From Tumidithrix helvetica (GTDB lineage Bacteria; Cyanobacteriota; Cyanobacteriia; Pseudanabaenales; Pseudanabaenaceae): a DNA stretch of 64,000 nt. Below are positions 18,347-27,788 of this stretch, piece after piece. Both the position numbers and the translations under genes were made by a program. Location of the stretch: positions 9,106 to 73,105 of the forward strand of contig NZ_CBDDRA010000024.1 of assembly GCF_965232925.1 (NCBI RefSeq), read 5' to 3'. The notes below the pieces were generated by a model. It was not told where the DNA came from, made no database searches, and saw nothing but the letters and a program-made list of their open reading frames with translations. The first letter of the stretch is position 1, and each line of letters begins with the position of its first letter.

Positions 18347-18616
18347 ATGTCTGAAAACTATCTCAATCACCCTACCTTTGGCTTGCTATCTCGTGTCTGT
18401 GCTGTTGACGAATACCGAAGCCTATTCACGACACTCTATGCACAAAGATTATTCTTTTTGATCACCAATAGTCCTACAGGTGTTCAGTTTGAGCCTGTTT
18501 CTCGTGCTGATGCCAAATTGCTGGTGGAAAATCGCTTACGTGCTTTGCGCCGTGTTGGCCCCCTTGACGAGCATGATGTTTTGCAAAATGTTTACAAACG
18601 TACATTTGCCCAATGA
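18347..18616 (+). CDS. pipX: PII-interacting protein PipX
   Basis: PipX is an 89-residue cyanobacterial regulator that binds either PII (GlnB) or the nitrogen regulator NtcA, coupling 2-oxoglutarate level to transcription. The start MSENYLNHPTFGLL, the central LFTTLYAQRLFFLIT (Tudor-like fold), and the tail ADAKLLVENRLRALRRVGPL followed by YKRTFAQ agree closely with my memory of Synechococcus PipX. An upstream TTG at 18317 would add ten residues and is unlikely. The stop overlaps the ispE start by ATGA, so the two are translationally coupled. No clear NtcA box (GTA-N8-TAC) is seen just upstream. Confidence 0.92.
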   Translation: MSENYLNHPTFGLLSRVCAVDEYRSLFTTLYAQRLFFLITNSPTGVQFEPVSRADAKLLVENRLRALRRVGPLDEHDVLQNVYKRTFAQ

Positions 18617-19533
18617 CCTCCAGCATCTCGCTTAAATCTGCTGCCAAAATCAACCTATATCTGGAAATCACTGGAAACCGCCCAGATGGTTATCACGAAC
18701 TTGTGATGGTGCTGCAGAGTATCGATCTCTGCGATCGCTTAGACCTTCGCACCATTGGCTCAGATGCTATCTATATTTCTTGCGACAACGAGCAAGTCCC
18801 CACAGACGAGACCAACTTGGCATTTAAAGCGGCGCGGTTAATGCAGCAAAACTATCCAGGTTTGGGAGGGGTAGAAATTGCGATCGCCAAGCAGGTTCCC
18901 ATGGGTGCGGGTTTAGCGGGGGGATCGGGGAATGCGGCGGCAGTATTGGTGGGACTCGATCGCCTTTGGGATCTCGGACTCACCCAATCGGAGCTTTGCG
19001 ATCTTGCCGCGCAGTTAGGCTCTGATATTCCTTTTTGTGTGGGTGGGGGAACGGCTTTGGCAGTAGGAAGGGGAGAAGTGCTGTCGCCCTTGCCCGATTT
19101 GCAAAACTTAGCACTGGTAATCTGCAAACCTAGGGATCTATCTATTTCTACGGTGTGGGCTTATCAAACCTTTCGATCGCAGGGATTATTAGCAACTAGT
19201 CCTGTACGGGATCGGCACAATTCCAGCCAGATGTTGGCAGCGATCGCCGCGCGCGATGAGACTACCCCGACGCGAGTGGGGCGTTTGTTATATAACGATT
19301 TAGAGCGGGTGGTGCTGCCTGCCCATCCTCGCATTGCCGATCTCAAAGCCTCGCTTCAACAACAGGAATGCCTGGGTGTGCTGATGTCTGGTTCGGGATC
19401 TACGGTGTTTGCGATCGCCCAAGATTTAGGACAAGCTGAACGAATTGCTGCCAATTTAAAAGCTGACACCAACCATAGCGACCTCGATATTTGGGTCACG
19501 ACGAGCGCGATCGGTGGCATTTTGGATGTCTAG
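18613..19533 (+). CDS. ispE: 4-diphosphocytidyl-2-C-methyl-D-erythritol kinase
   Basis: IspE phosphorylates CDP-methylerythritol in the MEP pathway, which supplies carotenoids, phytol and quinone tails. The 306-residue GHMP-kinase has the N-terminal KSAAKINLYLEITGNRPDGYHEL, the ATP loop PMGAGLAGGSGNAAA and the C-terminal GVLMSGSGSTVFAI. All are in the normal order and length. It overlaps pipX by four bases. The stop codon is the first part of an inverted repeat that may act as terminator. Confidence 0.96.
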   Translation: MTSSISLKSAAKINLYLEITGNRPDGYHELVMVLQSIDLCDRLDLRTIGSDAIYISCDNEQVPTDETNLAFKAARLMQQNYPGLGGVEIAIAKQVPMGAGLAGGSGNAAAVLVGLDRLWDLGLTQSELCDLAAQLGSDIPFCVGGGTALAVGRGEVLSPLPDLQNLALVICKPRDLSISTVWAYQTFRSQGLLATSPVRDRHNSSQMLAAIAARDETTPTRVGRLLYNDLERVVLPAHPRIADLKASLQQQECLGVLMSGSGSTVFAIAQDLGQAERIAANLKADTNHSDLDIWVTTSAIGGILDV

Positions 19534-19577
19534 GAATTTGTTGGCTGAGCGGAGTCGAAGCCAACGATGAATTCCTA
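19531..19577. repeat. Imperfect inverted repeat after ispE, possible terminator
   Basis: Outer arms TAGGAATT/AATTCCTA and inner arms GTTGGCT/AGCCAAC enclose GAGCGGAGTCGA. The core TTGGCTGAGCGGAGTCGAAG is a phrase I recall as a dispersed repeat in many bacterial genomes. The left arm includes the ispE stop codon. Confidence 0.65.
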
Positions 19578-19611
19578 GACCAATCGCGACCGATGGTCAG
19601 CGATCGACAGG

Positions 19612-20064
19612 TCACCGCACAACTACCACAGCACAACTTGAGTGGTGAATCACATAATCACTGACGCTCCCCAGCATCAGGCGCTCAACGGAGCCTAGCC
19701 CACGAGAGCCTATTACTAAAAAGTCAGGAGCCTCATCTTTCACGATTTGGCAGATCACATCCCGCGGTAACCCCATTTCCAGTCTTGTTTGGGATTGGAC
19801 ATTTACGGCTGCGCACGCTTCCTCTGCTTTTTGTAAAATCACCTGTCCTGCCGCCAAAATTTTCTTTTCCAGTTCAATATCGGGAAATCCGCGTAAACCA
19901 ACCCAATCTCCCGTAGGCATCATAACCTCAGGAATATAGCTACTCAGAGGCTCTACAACGGTCAGCAGCACCACAAGGGATTGCGTTGGTGCTGCTAGGC
20001 TCAACCCTTTTTCTAGAGCGCGTTCGCTGGCTTTCGAGCCATCAATGGCAATAAGAAGTTTCAT
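19612..20064 (-). CDS. Universal stress protein family (UspA)
   Basis: The 150-residue protein starts MKLLIAIDGSKASERALEKG and ends with the ATP-binding G-2X-G-9X-G(S/T) pattern in VIGSRGLGSVERLMLGSVSD, followed by CAVVVVR. These are the Usp hallmarks; the nucleotide motif suggests an ATP-binding member. It is convergent with ispE. Physiological role unknown. Confidence 0.92.
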   Translation of the reverse strand: MKLLIAIDGSKASERALEKGLSLAAPTQSLVVLLTVVEPLSSYIPEVMMPTGDWVGLRGFPDIELEKKILAAGQVILQKAEEACAAVNVQSQTRLEMGLPRDVICQIVKDEAPDFLVIGSRGLGSVERLMLGSVSDYVIHHSSCAVVVVR

Positions 20065-20222
20065 AATCGTTAAAAATAGAGATTTAAAAGATAATCATTG
20101 GCTGTTCGCGATCGATGAATGTTTGGGGATCCAAACACTGACAACTGATAACTGACTGCTATATATTCATGATCGGGTTCAAATCTGTAAATATCTTGAT
20201 TGTTCATCTCTTTTAACATCTC

Positions 20223-21230
20223 ATGACAAGCGATATTCGTGTTGGTTTTGCAGCGTCGGTCGGAAATACCCCACTGATTCAAATCGAGTCTCTATCTCAG
20301 GCGACAGGTTGCAACATTTTAGGCAAAGCCGAATTTCTGAATCCTGGAGGTAGTGTCAAGGATCGAGCGGCTTTGTTTATGGTGTTACAAGCGGAAAAAG
20401 AAGGGAAAATTAAGCCGAATGGCACAATCGTCGAAGGTACCGCAGGCAATACGGGTATTGGGCTCACCCTAGTGGCGAATGCTAGGGGCTACCGCAGTGT
20501 GATTGTGATGCCTAGCAACCAATCTCAAGAAAAAATTGACCTGTTGAGAACTTTGGGTGCAGAGGTAGAACTGACTCCCCCCGTGCCATTTGCAGACCCT
20601 AGAAACTATTATCATGTCGCCCGCCAACGCGCTGAGGAGCTAGAAAATGCCTTTTGGGCAAACCAATTTGAAAACCTTGCCAATGCCGAATCGCATTACC
20701 AAACCACTGCACCAGAAATTTGGCGGCAGAGTGGCGGCGCGATCGATGGAGTCGTCATGTCGTCAGGTACAGGGGGGACGATTGGTGGCGTTACGGCGTA
20801 TCTCAAAGAGCAAAATTCTAAAATTGCCACCTATTTAATCGATCCGCCTGGTTCGGGGCTTTATAGTTTTGTTACTACGGGAGAATTAAAAGCAGAGGGC
20901 AATTCGATTACAGAGGGCATTGGCATCAATCGAGAGACCGCAAACTTTCGCCGAGCCAAACTCGATGGGGCATTTCAAGGAAACGACCAAGAAGTGATTG
21001 AGATGGCGCATTTTTTACTCAAGCATGATGGCTTGTTTATTGGCAGTTCTGCCGCGTTGAATGTAGTGGGGGCTGTGAGATTGGCGCGTCAACTGGGTGC
21101 GGGGCATACGATCGCAACCATTCTCTGCGATGGTGGTGGTAGATACCAAAGTCGTATGTTTAATGCGGAATGGTTAGCTGAAAAGAATCTCACCCCTATA
21201 GCAAAAGGACTGGAGTTTTTAGATTCATGA
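20223..21230 (+). CDS. Cysteine synthase A family (O-acetylserine sulfhydrylase-like)
   Basis: This 335-residue PLP enzyme of the beta-elimination family has the Schiff-base motif NPGGSVKDRAA (K about residue 46), TAGNTGIGLTL and SSGTGGTIGGV (phosphate loop), as expected for making cysteine from O-acetylserine and sulfide. The substrate loop reads EGTAGNTG and not the usual EPTSGNTG, and the C-terminus is longer than in CysK; this defines a subgroup also found in fungi whose true substrate is not settled. It overlaps mutT by ATGA. Confidence 0.85.
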   Translation: MTSDIRVGFAASVGNTPLIQIESLSQATGCNILGKAEFLNPGGSVKDRAALFMVLQAEKEGKIKPNGTIVEGTAGNTGIGLTLVANARGYRSVIVMPSNQSQEKIDLLRTLGAEVELTPPVPFADPRNYYHVARQRAEELENAFWANQFENLANAESHYQTTAPEIWRQSGGAIDGVVMSSGTGGTIGGVTAYLKEQNSKIATYLIDPPGSGLYSFVTTGELKAEGNSITEGIGINRETANFRRAKLDGAFQGNDQEVIEMAHFLLKHDGLFIGSSAALNVVGAVRLARQLGAGHTIATILCDGGGRYQSRMFNAEWLAEKNLTPIAKGLEFLDS

Positions 21231-21637
21231 GTATTCCACTGGCTAAAAAGCACAAGCAGATTGGCGTAGCTGTGATTTGGGATCGCGATCGCCACAAAAT
21301 TCTCATCGACCAGCGTTTACCCCAAGGGGACTTTGGCGGCTATTGGGAGTTCCCTGGTGGCAAAATCGAAGAGGGGGAAGATGCGATCGCTTGTATTCGT
21401 CGTGAGATTAGAGAGGAACTAGGAATTGATATTGAAGTTGGGGCGCAATTGATCGCGGTAAGCCATGAATATGAAAAATTTATTGTGAGCTTGATCGTGC
21501 ATCACTGCCACCACATTTCAGGGGAACCTCAAGCGATCGAATGCGCTGAAATTCGCTGGGTGGAGATATCGGAGCTAGAGAACTATCGATTGCCAGAAGC
21601 TAACTATCAAATTGTGGCAGCTTTGAAAGGAATTTAA
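21227..21637 (+). CDS. mutT: NUDIX hydrolase, MutT-like (8-oxo-dGTP diphosphatase)
   Basis: The 136-residue protein carries a complete Nudix box, GGKIEEGEDAIACIRREIRE followed by ELGI. The preceding ILIDQRLPQGDFGGYWEFPG is the MutT pattern for removing oxidised dGTP. It begins within the last codons of the cysteine synthase gene, so translation is coupled. The substrate is inferred from family resemblance. Confidence 0.88.
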   Translation: MSIPLAKKHKQIGVAVIWDRDRHKILIDQRLPQGDFGGYWEFPGGKIEEGEDAIACIRREIREELGIDIEVGAQLIAVSHEYEKFIVSLIVHHCHHISGEPQAIECAEIRWVEISELENYRLPEANYQIVAALKGI

Positions 21638-21668
21638 AATTTTCTAGAATTCTGGGCTAGAAAACGAG

Positions 21669-22331
21669 TTATTTAGTGAAAAGCTCAAATTGAGGAATAA
21701 TCTCGGTTTCTACTACTCCTGCGTCGATCCAAGCTTGGGTGGCTGGCAGGGTTAGGATCGCTTGATAGTAGGCTTGACAGACAGGATCGAGGGGAACACC
21801 GTAGGTCATAAATCGCAGGACGACTGGAGCGTACATGGCATCTGCGATCGTAAATCTACCAAACAAAAACTCGCCCTTCGTACCGAACTCTTGACGACAT
21901 TCTTTCCAAATTGTGGTGATGCGATCGATATCTTTTTCCACTTCTGGTGTCAGTCCTTTTCCAGGTAATTTAGCGCGGCAGTTCATACCCATATTTTGCC
22001 GCAAAGCTTGAAAGCCAGAGTGCATTTCGGCGCTAATCGAACGCGCAAGGGCTCTAGCAGCTCTATCTTCTGGATACCAATGGAATGAGGGAAAAAGCTC
22101 GGCGAGATATTCACAAATCGCCAGAGAATCCCAAATCACTAAATTGCCATGTAATAAGGTAGGAACTTTCCCAGAAGGTGAGTATTGGCGAATCTGAGCA
22201 GGAGTCTCAGGTGTATAAAGGGGAATTCTCACTTCGTCAAACTCTAATCCAAACTGGCGCATCGCTAGCCAGGGACGAAGCGACCATGATGAGTAGTTCT
22301 TATTCCCAATTACAAGTGTAAGGTTTGTCAT
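21669..22331 (-). CDS. Glutathione S-transferase family protein
   Basis: From ATG 22331 the product is 220 residues. The N-terminal thioredoxin-like domain has NKNYSSWSLRPWLAMRQF, the cis-proline segment SGKVPTLLHGN and the SLAICEYLAE glutathione-binding segment; the C-terminal half is the all-alpha domain. The catalytic residue is probably a serine in NYSSWS. Substrate unknown; detoxification is likely. The open frame continues upstream over the end of the Uma2 gene, which it follows on the same strand. Confidence 0.88.
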   Translation of the reverse strand: MTNLTLVIGNKNYSSWSLRPWLAMRQFGLEFDEVRIPLYTPETPAQIRQYSPSGKVPTLLHGNLVIWDSLAICEYLAELFPSFHWYPEDRAARALARSISAEMHSGFQALRQNMGMNCRAKLPGKGLTPEVEKDIDRITTIWKECRQEFGTKGEFLFGRFTIADAMYAPVVLRFMTYGVPLDPVCQAYYQAILTLPATQAWIDAGVVETEIIPQFELFTK

Positions 22332-22368
22332 GTTTGAGCTTTTATCCTGTTTGGAATTGTCAGTATTT

Positions 22369-22983
22369 TTAGGTTCCAAAAGATTGATAATCTACCAAAC
22401 GGGGGAAAACCTTAGATAGATCGAGGGATGGTGCATCTGGTGCGAAGGGCAAGGGAGCCGATCGCTCCGCCAGAATATACTTTCTTTGGGCATAGCCATA
22501 TTCCCCCTGAAAGTCTTTATAGGGCTCGCTATAAGCCTCTAAACGATAGTCCACCAAATTAAAAAGCCAATAGTTGCTAATTCCAGCCTCAGCATAGAGC
22601 TCTGCCTTAACGGTTTGGTCGTAATCTAGTGAGGAATCAGCAACTTCAATCACCAGCAAAATATCGGCAGGTGTGGGATGCCCAGACAGGTAATTATCGG
22701 GCTTGGGATTAATAATCACAAAATCTGGCTCAGGCTCACTTCCTGAAGGAAGCAAAATGGGGTCTTGGCACTGAAACTTGGCACGTCCTTGAAGCAGTGA
22801 GGGAAGTTCGTCCAGAAGGCTTCTGCTGCAAAATACATGGGAAGTCGTTTTGGGAGCCATTTGCACGATTTCTCCGCGTACCAACTCAATGCGATCGCCT
22901 TCAGCAAAAAATCGCAAATCGATCAGGCGATGATATTCTTCTAGGGTGAAGCGCTTGGTATTGGAAAGCATAACGGCTGCCAA
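22369..22983 (-). CDS. Uma2 family nuclease-fold protein
   Basis: 204 residues, with the usual order: RFTLEEYHRLIDLRFFAEGD, DRIELVRGEIVQMAP, PEPDFVIINPKP, ILLVIEVADSSLDYDQTVKA and the closing YAEAGISNYWLFNLVDYRLE. The D (PDFVI), E (VIEVAD) and K (TVKAELY) of the PD-(D/E)XK fold are present. Its end lies 38 bases from the GST start. Function is unproven. Confidence 0.88.
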   Translation of the reverse strand: MAAVMLSNTKRFTLEEYHRLIDLRFFAEGDRIELVRGEIVQMAPKTTSHVFCSRSLLDELPSLLQGRAKFQCQDPILLPSGSEPEPDFVIINPKPDNYLSGHPTPADILLVIEVADSSLDYDQTVKAELYAEAGISNYWLFNLVDYRLEAYSEPYKDFQGEYGYAQRKYILAERSAPLPFAPDAPSLDLSKVFPRLVDYQSFGT

Positions 22984-23227
22984 TCAGAATATGAAATTAT
23001 TCCAGCATTGTAGCTGCGATCTGAACATCAGGGATATGGTTCTATATAAAAAAATAATGAGAACCTGATAAAAAGCTCTTGTAAACCTTAGTCTGGCAAA
23101 AAATCTGGAATTCCTAACTCAATGTCGAAGGGCTTTAACAGGTGTTTTTCTGCATCCGATCTGGATCTATGGTTGAATTCCTATGGTAAAAAATTCAGGT
23201 TTTCAACATAGATAAGATTTACACACA

Positions 23228-23285
23228 GGTTTCAGACAGGTTTTTAGATAGGTTTTCAGATAGGTTTTTAGATCGTATTTTCAGA
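23228..23285. repeat. Degenerate 12-base tandem repeat upstream of the DedA gene
   Basis: Four to five copies of a unit near GGTTTTTAGATA (variants with CAGACA or CAGATA). It lies in the 385-base spacer 22984-23368, which otherwise holds no recognisable gene and whose right end is the DedA promoter region. Confidence 0.8.
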
Positions 23286-23368
23286 ACCTAAGACAGATAC
23301 TTGCTCTTAACCTTCAACCTCTATAATGGATATGACACAAAAAGTAATAAATAGCTAAGGCATAGCGA

Positions 23369-24121
23369 ATGTCCCTTGAGATTATTTCCTTAGAGACGAT
23401 TCAAGATTGGGCGGGTCAGTATGGTTACTGGCTAATCTTTTTTGGCATTATGGTGGAAAATTCAGGTATTCCCATACCTGGTGAGACGATCACGATTGTA
23501 GGTGGGTTCCTAGCAGGTAATGGCGAGCTTTCATACCCTTTGGTACTTCTGAGCGCGGCTTCGGGGGCGATGATTGGGGATAGCAGTGGCTATTGGATCG
23601 GTAGATTGGGCGGTTTGAGTGTTTTAGAAACCGTAGGCAAGGTTTTCCGTATTCCTTCTGGAGAAATCGCGCAGGCAAAAGAAAAGTTTAGTGGCAATGC
23701 CGATCGTGCTGTGTTTTTTGGTCGCTTTATTGCCCTCTTGCGCACCTTTGCCAGTCCGATGGCGGGGGTGTCGGGGATGCCTTATCCTCGCTTTCTGTTA
23801 TTTAGTATTACAGGAGCCATGACTTGGGCAACGGGAGTCACCTGTCTTGCTTATTTTGCTGGACGGTTTATCGCCTTAGAGAAATTGGTTAGCTACATTC
23901 TGCGCTTTGGAATTTTTATCTTGGTGGCAGTTGCTAGCTGGTTTCTCTTGCCGATGATTTGGCGAGCAGCCAAGAAGTATTGGGGTATCGGCCCAGTGGA
24001 GCCAGACATTACCTCTAATTCTGCTGCCACAGAAGAACCTAGTTCTGAAAAATCTGGACTCTCTAGTAATTTAAATTTGGATGACGCGATCGCTCAATCT
24101 GTAGCAAACCCACCCTCTTAA
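23369..24121 (+). CDS. DedA family membrane protein
   Basis: The 250-residue protein has the DedA/SNARE-associated (VTT) layout: GYWLIFFGIMVENSGIPIPG with the conserved ENSGxPxPGE start, GDSSGYWIGRLGG, and the FFGRFIALLRTFASPMAGVS segment with the functional arginines, among four to five membrane helices. DedA proteins are linked to lipid carrier recycling (undecaprenyl phosphate) and envelope homeostasis. The last 50 residues are a hydrophilic acidic tail. Confidence 0.9.
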   Translation: MSLEIISLETIQDWAGQYGYWLIFFGIMVENSGIPIPGETITIVGGFLAGNGELSYPLVLLSAASGAMIGDSSGYWIGRLGGLSVLETVGKVFRIPSGEIAQAKEKFSGNADRAVFFGRFIALLRTFASPMAGVSGMPYPRFLLFSITGAMTWATGVTCLAYFAGRFIALEKLVSYILRFGIFILVAVASWFLLPMIWRAAKKYWGIGPVEPDITSNSAATEEPSSEKSGLSSNLNLDDAIAQSVANPPS

Positions 24122-24254
24122 CTTCAGCTAAGATGAATTTCACGGCATAACAAAGCATTCGCACCAAAGAATCAACCAATCTCGCCAGATTCTTCTATGC
24201 TAGTGCTTTGCCTCTAAATATTTTGGGCTTTATTTTTGGTTTTACCAGCAGCTA

Positions 24255-24339
24255 CGGAGAGAGGGGGATTCGAACCCCCGGTCACTTTCGCAACACTCGA
24301 TTTCAAGTCGAGCGCATTCGACCACTCTGCCATCTCTCC
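24255..24339 (-). tRNA. tRNA-Ser (UGA anticodon)
   Basis: An 85-base cloverleaf on the minus strand: acceptor GGAGAGA/TCTCTCC with discriminator G, anticodon stem CTCGA/TCGAG and loop CTTGAAA (anticodon TGA), a long variable arm, and the T loop GGTTCGAATCC. CCA is not encoded. Confidence 0.96.
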
Positions 24340-24449
24340 AACTGCACATTCTAAAGCATTGTCTACACACCTACAAGCACTTAGTTATCAGTTGTCAGTC
24401 TGAAAACCGAAAACCGATAACCAATCACCCTTTACCTTAAATCTGCGCT

Positions 24450-25538
24450 ATGGCAACGGATAACCCACTTCTGAAACGATTAAATTTTTGGCTGATCTTC
24501 CCGTTGATTATTCTCAATGGTTGGTTAGTGCTGAAAACGTTTCAGTTTTTCCAACCAATCGCCAGTATTTTAATTACGGCTGCCATTCTTGCCTTTTTGC
24601 TCAATTTTGCCGTACAGCTCTTGGTCTCGCGGGGTGCAAAGCGCAGCAATGCCGTGATTTTGGTGTTTTTGCTAGCTTTATCGGTTTTCATTGGTGTGGG
24701 GATTACGGTGGTTCCGATCGCGATCGGGCAGTTGAGCGAACTGGTAAAGCGCTTGCCGAGTTGGCTGGATTCAGGAGCCTTTCAACTTACAGCCCTCCAA
24801 GCTTGGGCGGATTCTCAAAATATTCGCGTTGACCTCAGCGGGATTGCCATTCAAATTACCGATCGCCTGTCAGGACAGTTGCAAACCTTTGCAGGCAAAA
24901 CCCTTGGCATAGCTTTAGATACGGTGGGCAGTGCGGTTAATGTGTTACTGACTCTGGTTCTAGCCTTTTATTTTCTTTCCAATGGCGATCGCATTTGGCA
25001 GGGGATCTTTCAGTGGTTGCCTACCCACCTAGGGACGCAGGTGCAAACATCGCTACGACAAAACTTTCAAAACTACTATGTCGGGCAGGCAACGGTGGGC
25101 ACGTTGAATGGGGTTTGTCTCACCCTTGCCTTCTTACTATTAGATGTACCCTTTGGCATTTTGTTTGGTTTTGGCGTGGGTTTGACTAGTCTGATTCCCT
25201 TTGGTGGGGCATTTACGATCGGTCTGGTCACCTTGTTGCTCGTCTTAGATAATTTTTGGTTGGGGATTAAATTTTTAATTACGGCTGTAGCCGTCGATCA
25301 GATCATCTCTAATCTCGTGGCACCGAGAATTCTTGGCAATCTCACGGGACTAAATCCTGCTTGGATCTTGGTGTCTTTGCTTCTGGGGTTACAGCTTGGG
25401 GGACCCTTGGGTCTGGTGATTGCCGTACCGATCGCCAGTGCGATTAAAGGCGTAACCGATAGCCTACGGGCGGAACGATCGGCGGAAAAAGCGCTTCAAG
25501 GAGTTTCCCCTACCCCAGAACAGGTTGTCCCCCATTAA
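24450..25538 (+). CDS. AI-2E family transporter (PerM-like)
   Basis: The 362-residue membrane protein has eight or so helices and the family segments: IASILITAAILAFLLNFAVQ, FLSNGDRIW, YYVGQATVGTLNGVCLTLAF and NLVAPRILGNLTGLNPAWIL. Members have been proposed to export autoinducer-2, small molecules or, in related proteins, to act as Na+/H+ antiporters; the substrate here is unknown. Confidence 0.9.
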   Translation: MATDNPLLKRLNFWLIFPLIILNGWLVLKTFQFFQPIASILITAAILAFLLNFAVQLLVSRGAKRSNAVILVFLLALSVFIGVGITVVPIAIGQLSELVKRLPSWLDSGAFQLTALQAWADSQNIRVDLSGIAIQITDRLSGQLQTFAGKTLGIALDTVGSAVNVLLTLVLAFYFLSNGDRIWQGIFQWLPTHLGTQVQTSLRQNFQNYYVGQATVGTLNGVCLTLAFLLLDVPFGILFGFGVGLTSLIPFGGAFTIGLVTLLLVLDNFWLGIKFLITAVAVDQIISNLVAPRILGNLTGLNPAWILVSLLLGLQLGGPLGLVIAVPIASAIKGVTDSLRAERSAEKALQGVSPTPEQVVPH

Positions 25539-25705
25539 AGAAATACAAAGGAAATATATAAGAATTATTTCTGAATACTTAAGAATTCCAATCTAGCCCA
25601 GTCCATCCTTGACGATCGCAGCATAAAAACTTGAGAATGAGAATGTTCTGGTCATTAGCTTTCTGATTGCTAAGGGCTGATAACTTGGTAGGCGATCGCA
25701 AAAAC

Positions 25706-27103
25706 ATGAACGCATATAGAATCGAACGCGACTCAATGGGGGAAATGCAGATTCCCCAGACTGCTTATTACGGAATTCAAACTGCTAGAGCGATCGCAAA
25801 TTTTGAGATCAGTGGCATTAAGCCTCTGCCCGTTTATATCGATGCTTGTCTCACGATCAAAATGGCAACGGCACTAGTAAATGCCGAACTGGGCTGCATT
25901 CCGATTGACATGGGCATGACGATCGCAGCCGCCTGCGATGAGATTTTAGATGGCAAGCTCCGCGATCAGTTTGTGGTGGATATCTACCAAGCGGGGGCAG
26001 GGACTTCCCATCACATGAATGTGAATGAAGTGCTGGCAAATCGCGCCTTAGAGATTTTTGGGGATGTCAAGGGTAACTATGCCCGCATTAGTCCCAACGA
26101 TCATGTCAACTACGGACAGTCCACTAATGATGTCATTCCTACGGCGATTCGGATTGGTGCTTTGATTGCCCTTGAGCGTTATCTTTATCCTGCCCTTTCT
26201 AACCTGAGTAACGAACTGCATCTCAAAGCGATCGAGTTCGAGGACGTAATCAAGTCAGGGCGTACCCATCTTCAAGATGCCGTACCCGTGCGTCTGGGTG
26301 ACGAGTTTCTTGCCTATGCCCAGATTATTGGCAGTCACTACAAACGCATTCAAGCTGCCGCAGACGATCTAAAGCGACTGGGTTTAGGAGGCAGTGCGTC
26401 GGGAACTGGGCTAAATACCCATCCTAAATATTGCGATCGCGTTGCCGAGAAGCTATCAGAAATTACAGGCTTTGAACTGCGTCCAGCGACAAACTTGATG
26501 GCAGCCATGCAAAGTATGGCTCCTTTTGTGGCGGTGTCAGGCTCGTTGCGCAATCTTGCCCAAGACTGTGTAAAGCTCGCGAACGATTTACGCTTGATGG
26601 ATTCGGGACCCAAAACTGGCTTAAAGGAAATTCAACTTCCCCCCGTGCAGCCAGGTTCCTCAATCATGCCGGGCAAATACAATCCCGTAATTGCCGAAAT
26701 GACGAATATGGTCTGCTATCAAGTGATGGGCTATGATGCCGCGATCGCAATGGCAGCCCAAGCAGGTCAGCTAGAACTAAATGTGATGATGCCGCTCATT
26801 GCCTACGATCTGATCCATAGTATTGAGATTTTAGGAAATGCGCTCGATAGTCTGGCGATCAAGTGTGTAAATGGAATTACAGCGATGCGCGATCGCTGCC
26901 TTGACTATGCCGAGGGAAGTCTATCTCTGGTGACTGCGCTCAATACCCACATCGGCTATCTCAACTCCGCTGACATTGCCAAGGAATCTCTTTCTTCGGG
27001 CAAATCGCTGCGGCAAATTGTCCTAGAACGCGGTCTGATGTCAGAAGCACAGTTGGCAGAGGTGTTGAATCTAGAGCAAATGAGTCGCCCCAACGAACGC
27101 TAA
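25706..27103 (+). CDS. aspA: Aspartate ammonia-lyase
   Basis: This 465-residue enzyme of the fumarase/aspartase superfamily has the signature GSSIMPGKYNPVIAE (catalytic serine loop) and the phosphate/substrate loops GAGTSHHMNVNEVLANRA and GRTHLQDAVPVRLG. The GAGTSHHMNVNEV and GKYNPV variants and overall length fit aspartase rather than class II fumarase, though the two are hard to separate by eye. I chose ATG 25706; an upstream TTG at 25667 would add 13 residues. The open strand before it is non-coding. Confidence 0.85.
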   Translation: MNAYRIERDSMGEMQIPQTAYYGIQTARAIANFEISGIKPLPVYIDACLTIKMATALVNAELGCIPIDMGMTIAAACDEILDGKLRDQFVVDIYQAGAGTSHHMNVNEVLANRALEIFGDVKGNYARISPNDHVNYGQSTNDVIPTAIRIGALIALERYLYPALSNLSNELHLKAIEFEDVIKSGRTHLQDAVPVRLGDEFLAYAQIIGSHYKRIQAAADDLKRLGLGGSASGTGLNTHPKYCDRVAEKLSEITGFELRPATNLMAAMQSMAPFVAVSGSLRNLAQDCVKLANDLRLMDSGPKTGLKEIQLPPVQPGSSIMPGKYNPVIAEMTNMVCYQVMGYDAAIAMAAQAGQLELNVMMPLIAYDLIHSIEILGNALDSLAIKCVNGITAMRDRCLDYAEGSLSLVTALNTHIGYLNSADIAKESLSSGKSLRQIVLERGLMSEAQLAEVLNLEQMSRPNER

Positions 27104-27186
27104 ATGTCATACCAATTTTTCTTAAATTTGCGACAGATCGAGGTTTAGGTTCCGCGCAGAGTGCGGTCTTTTCCAAAAAAGCTTCG

Positions 27187-27753
27187 TTATTCATCTTCTG
27201 GGGTCTGAGGACGCGGACTATTCCAAGCGTGATAAAAGCCGACGAACACGGCTAACCCATAGACCAAGAAACCGAGGAAATGTACGAAGCCACCGATCGC
27301 CTTGTCATGGGCAAGCAAATTCATTTTGCCAAACAGATACCACCAATCATGGGTAACAAATTCACCACCGAGTAAGGGCAACTCTTGCGATCGCGCGTCT
27401 TTCATATATCGCGAGATATCAAACAAATTAACGGCAATCCAAAAGAGGGTGACGCCGCCTTCAAAGTTTTGCTTATTAAAAAAGAAGTAAACGGCGATCC
27501 CAATCGGAACCAGTAACTGCATCAAGGTGCCACCTAAAAATTGAACAAACTCGCCAAATATGCGAAAAATTGCGTGACCCGCTTCATGAATAATCAAGTC
27601 AAAGTTATGCAGAAACCAGAGAGATTCATAGTTGATTAAGCCCATAAAGCCATAAATACTGATAAAAACCATGAATCCCAGCTTGAACGGATCGACCGCA
27701 GTTCTGGGCGAAGGTGGGACAGAAGATCGGCTGGGTTTTGGCTCTCGGTTCAT
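27187..27753 (-). CDS. Membrane protein with a HEAGH zinc-site motif (M50-like)
   Basis: The 188-residue protein has about four membrane segments and the sequence FDLIIHEAGHAIFRIFGEFV, with H56-E-x-x-H60. This HExxH in a membrane helix is the mark of site-2-type (M50) metalloproteases and of their inactive relatives. The third zinc ligand (usually an NxxPxxxxDG motif) is not evident; LFDISRYMKDARSQE, where D could act, is the nearest. The role is therefore unproven. It is convergent with aspA. Confidence 0.65.
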   Translation of the reverse strand: MNREPKPSRSSVPPSPRTAVDPFKLGFMVFISIYGFMGLINYESLWFLHNFDLIIHEAGHAIFRIFGEFVQFLGGTLMQLLVPIGIAVYFFFNKQNFEGGVTLFWIAVNLFDISRYMKDARSQELPLLGGEFVTHDWWYLFGKMNLLAHDKAIGGFVHFLGFLVYGLAVFVGFYHAWNSPRPQTPEDE

Positions 27754-27788
27754 GCCTAAATCCGCTTATTACAAATAGATTGATAAAT

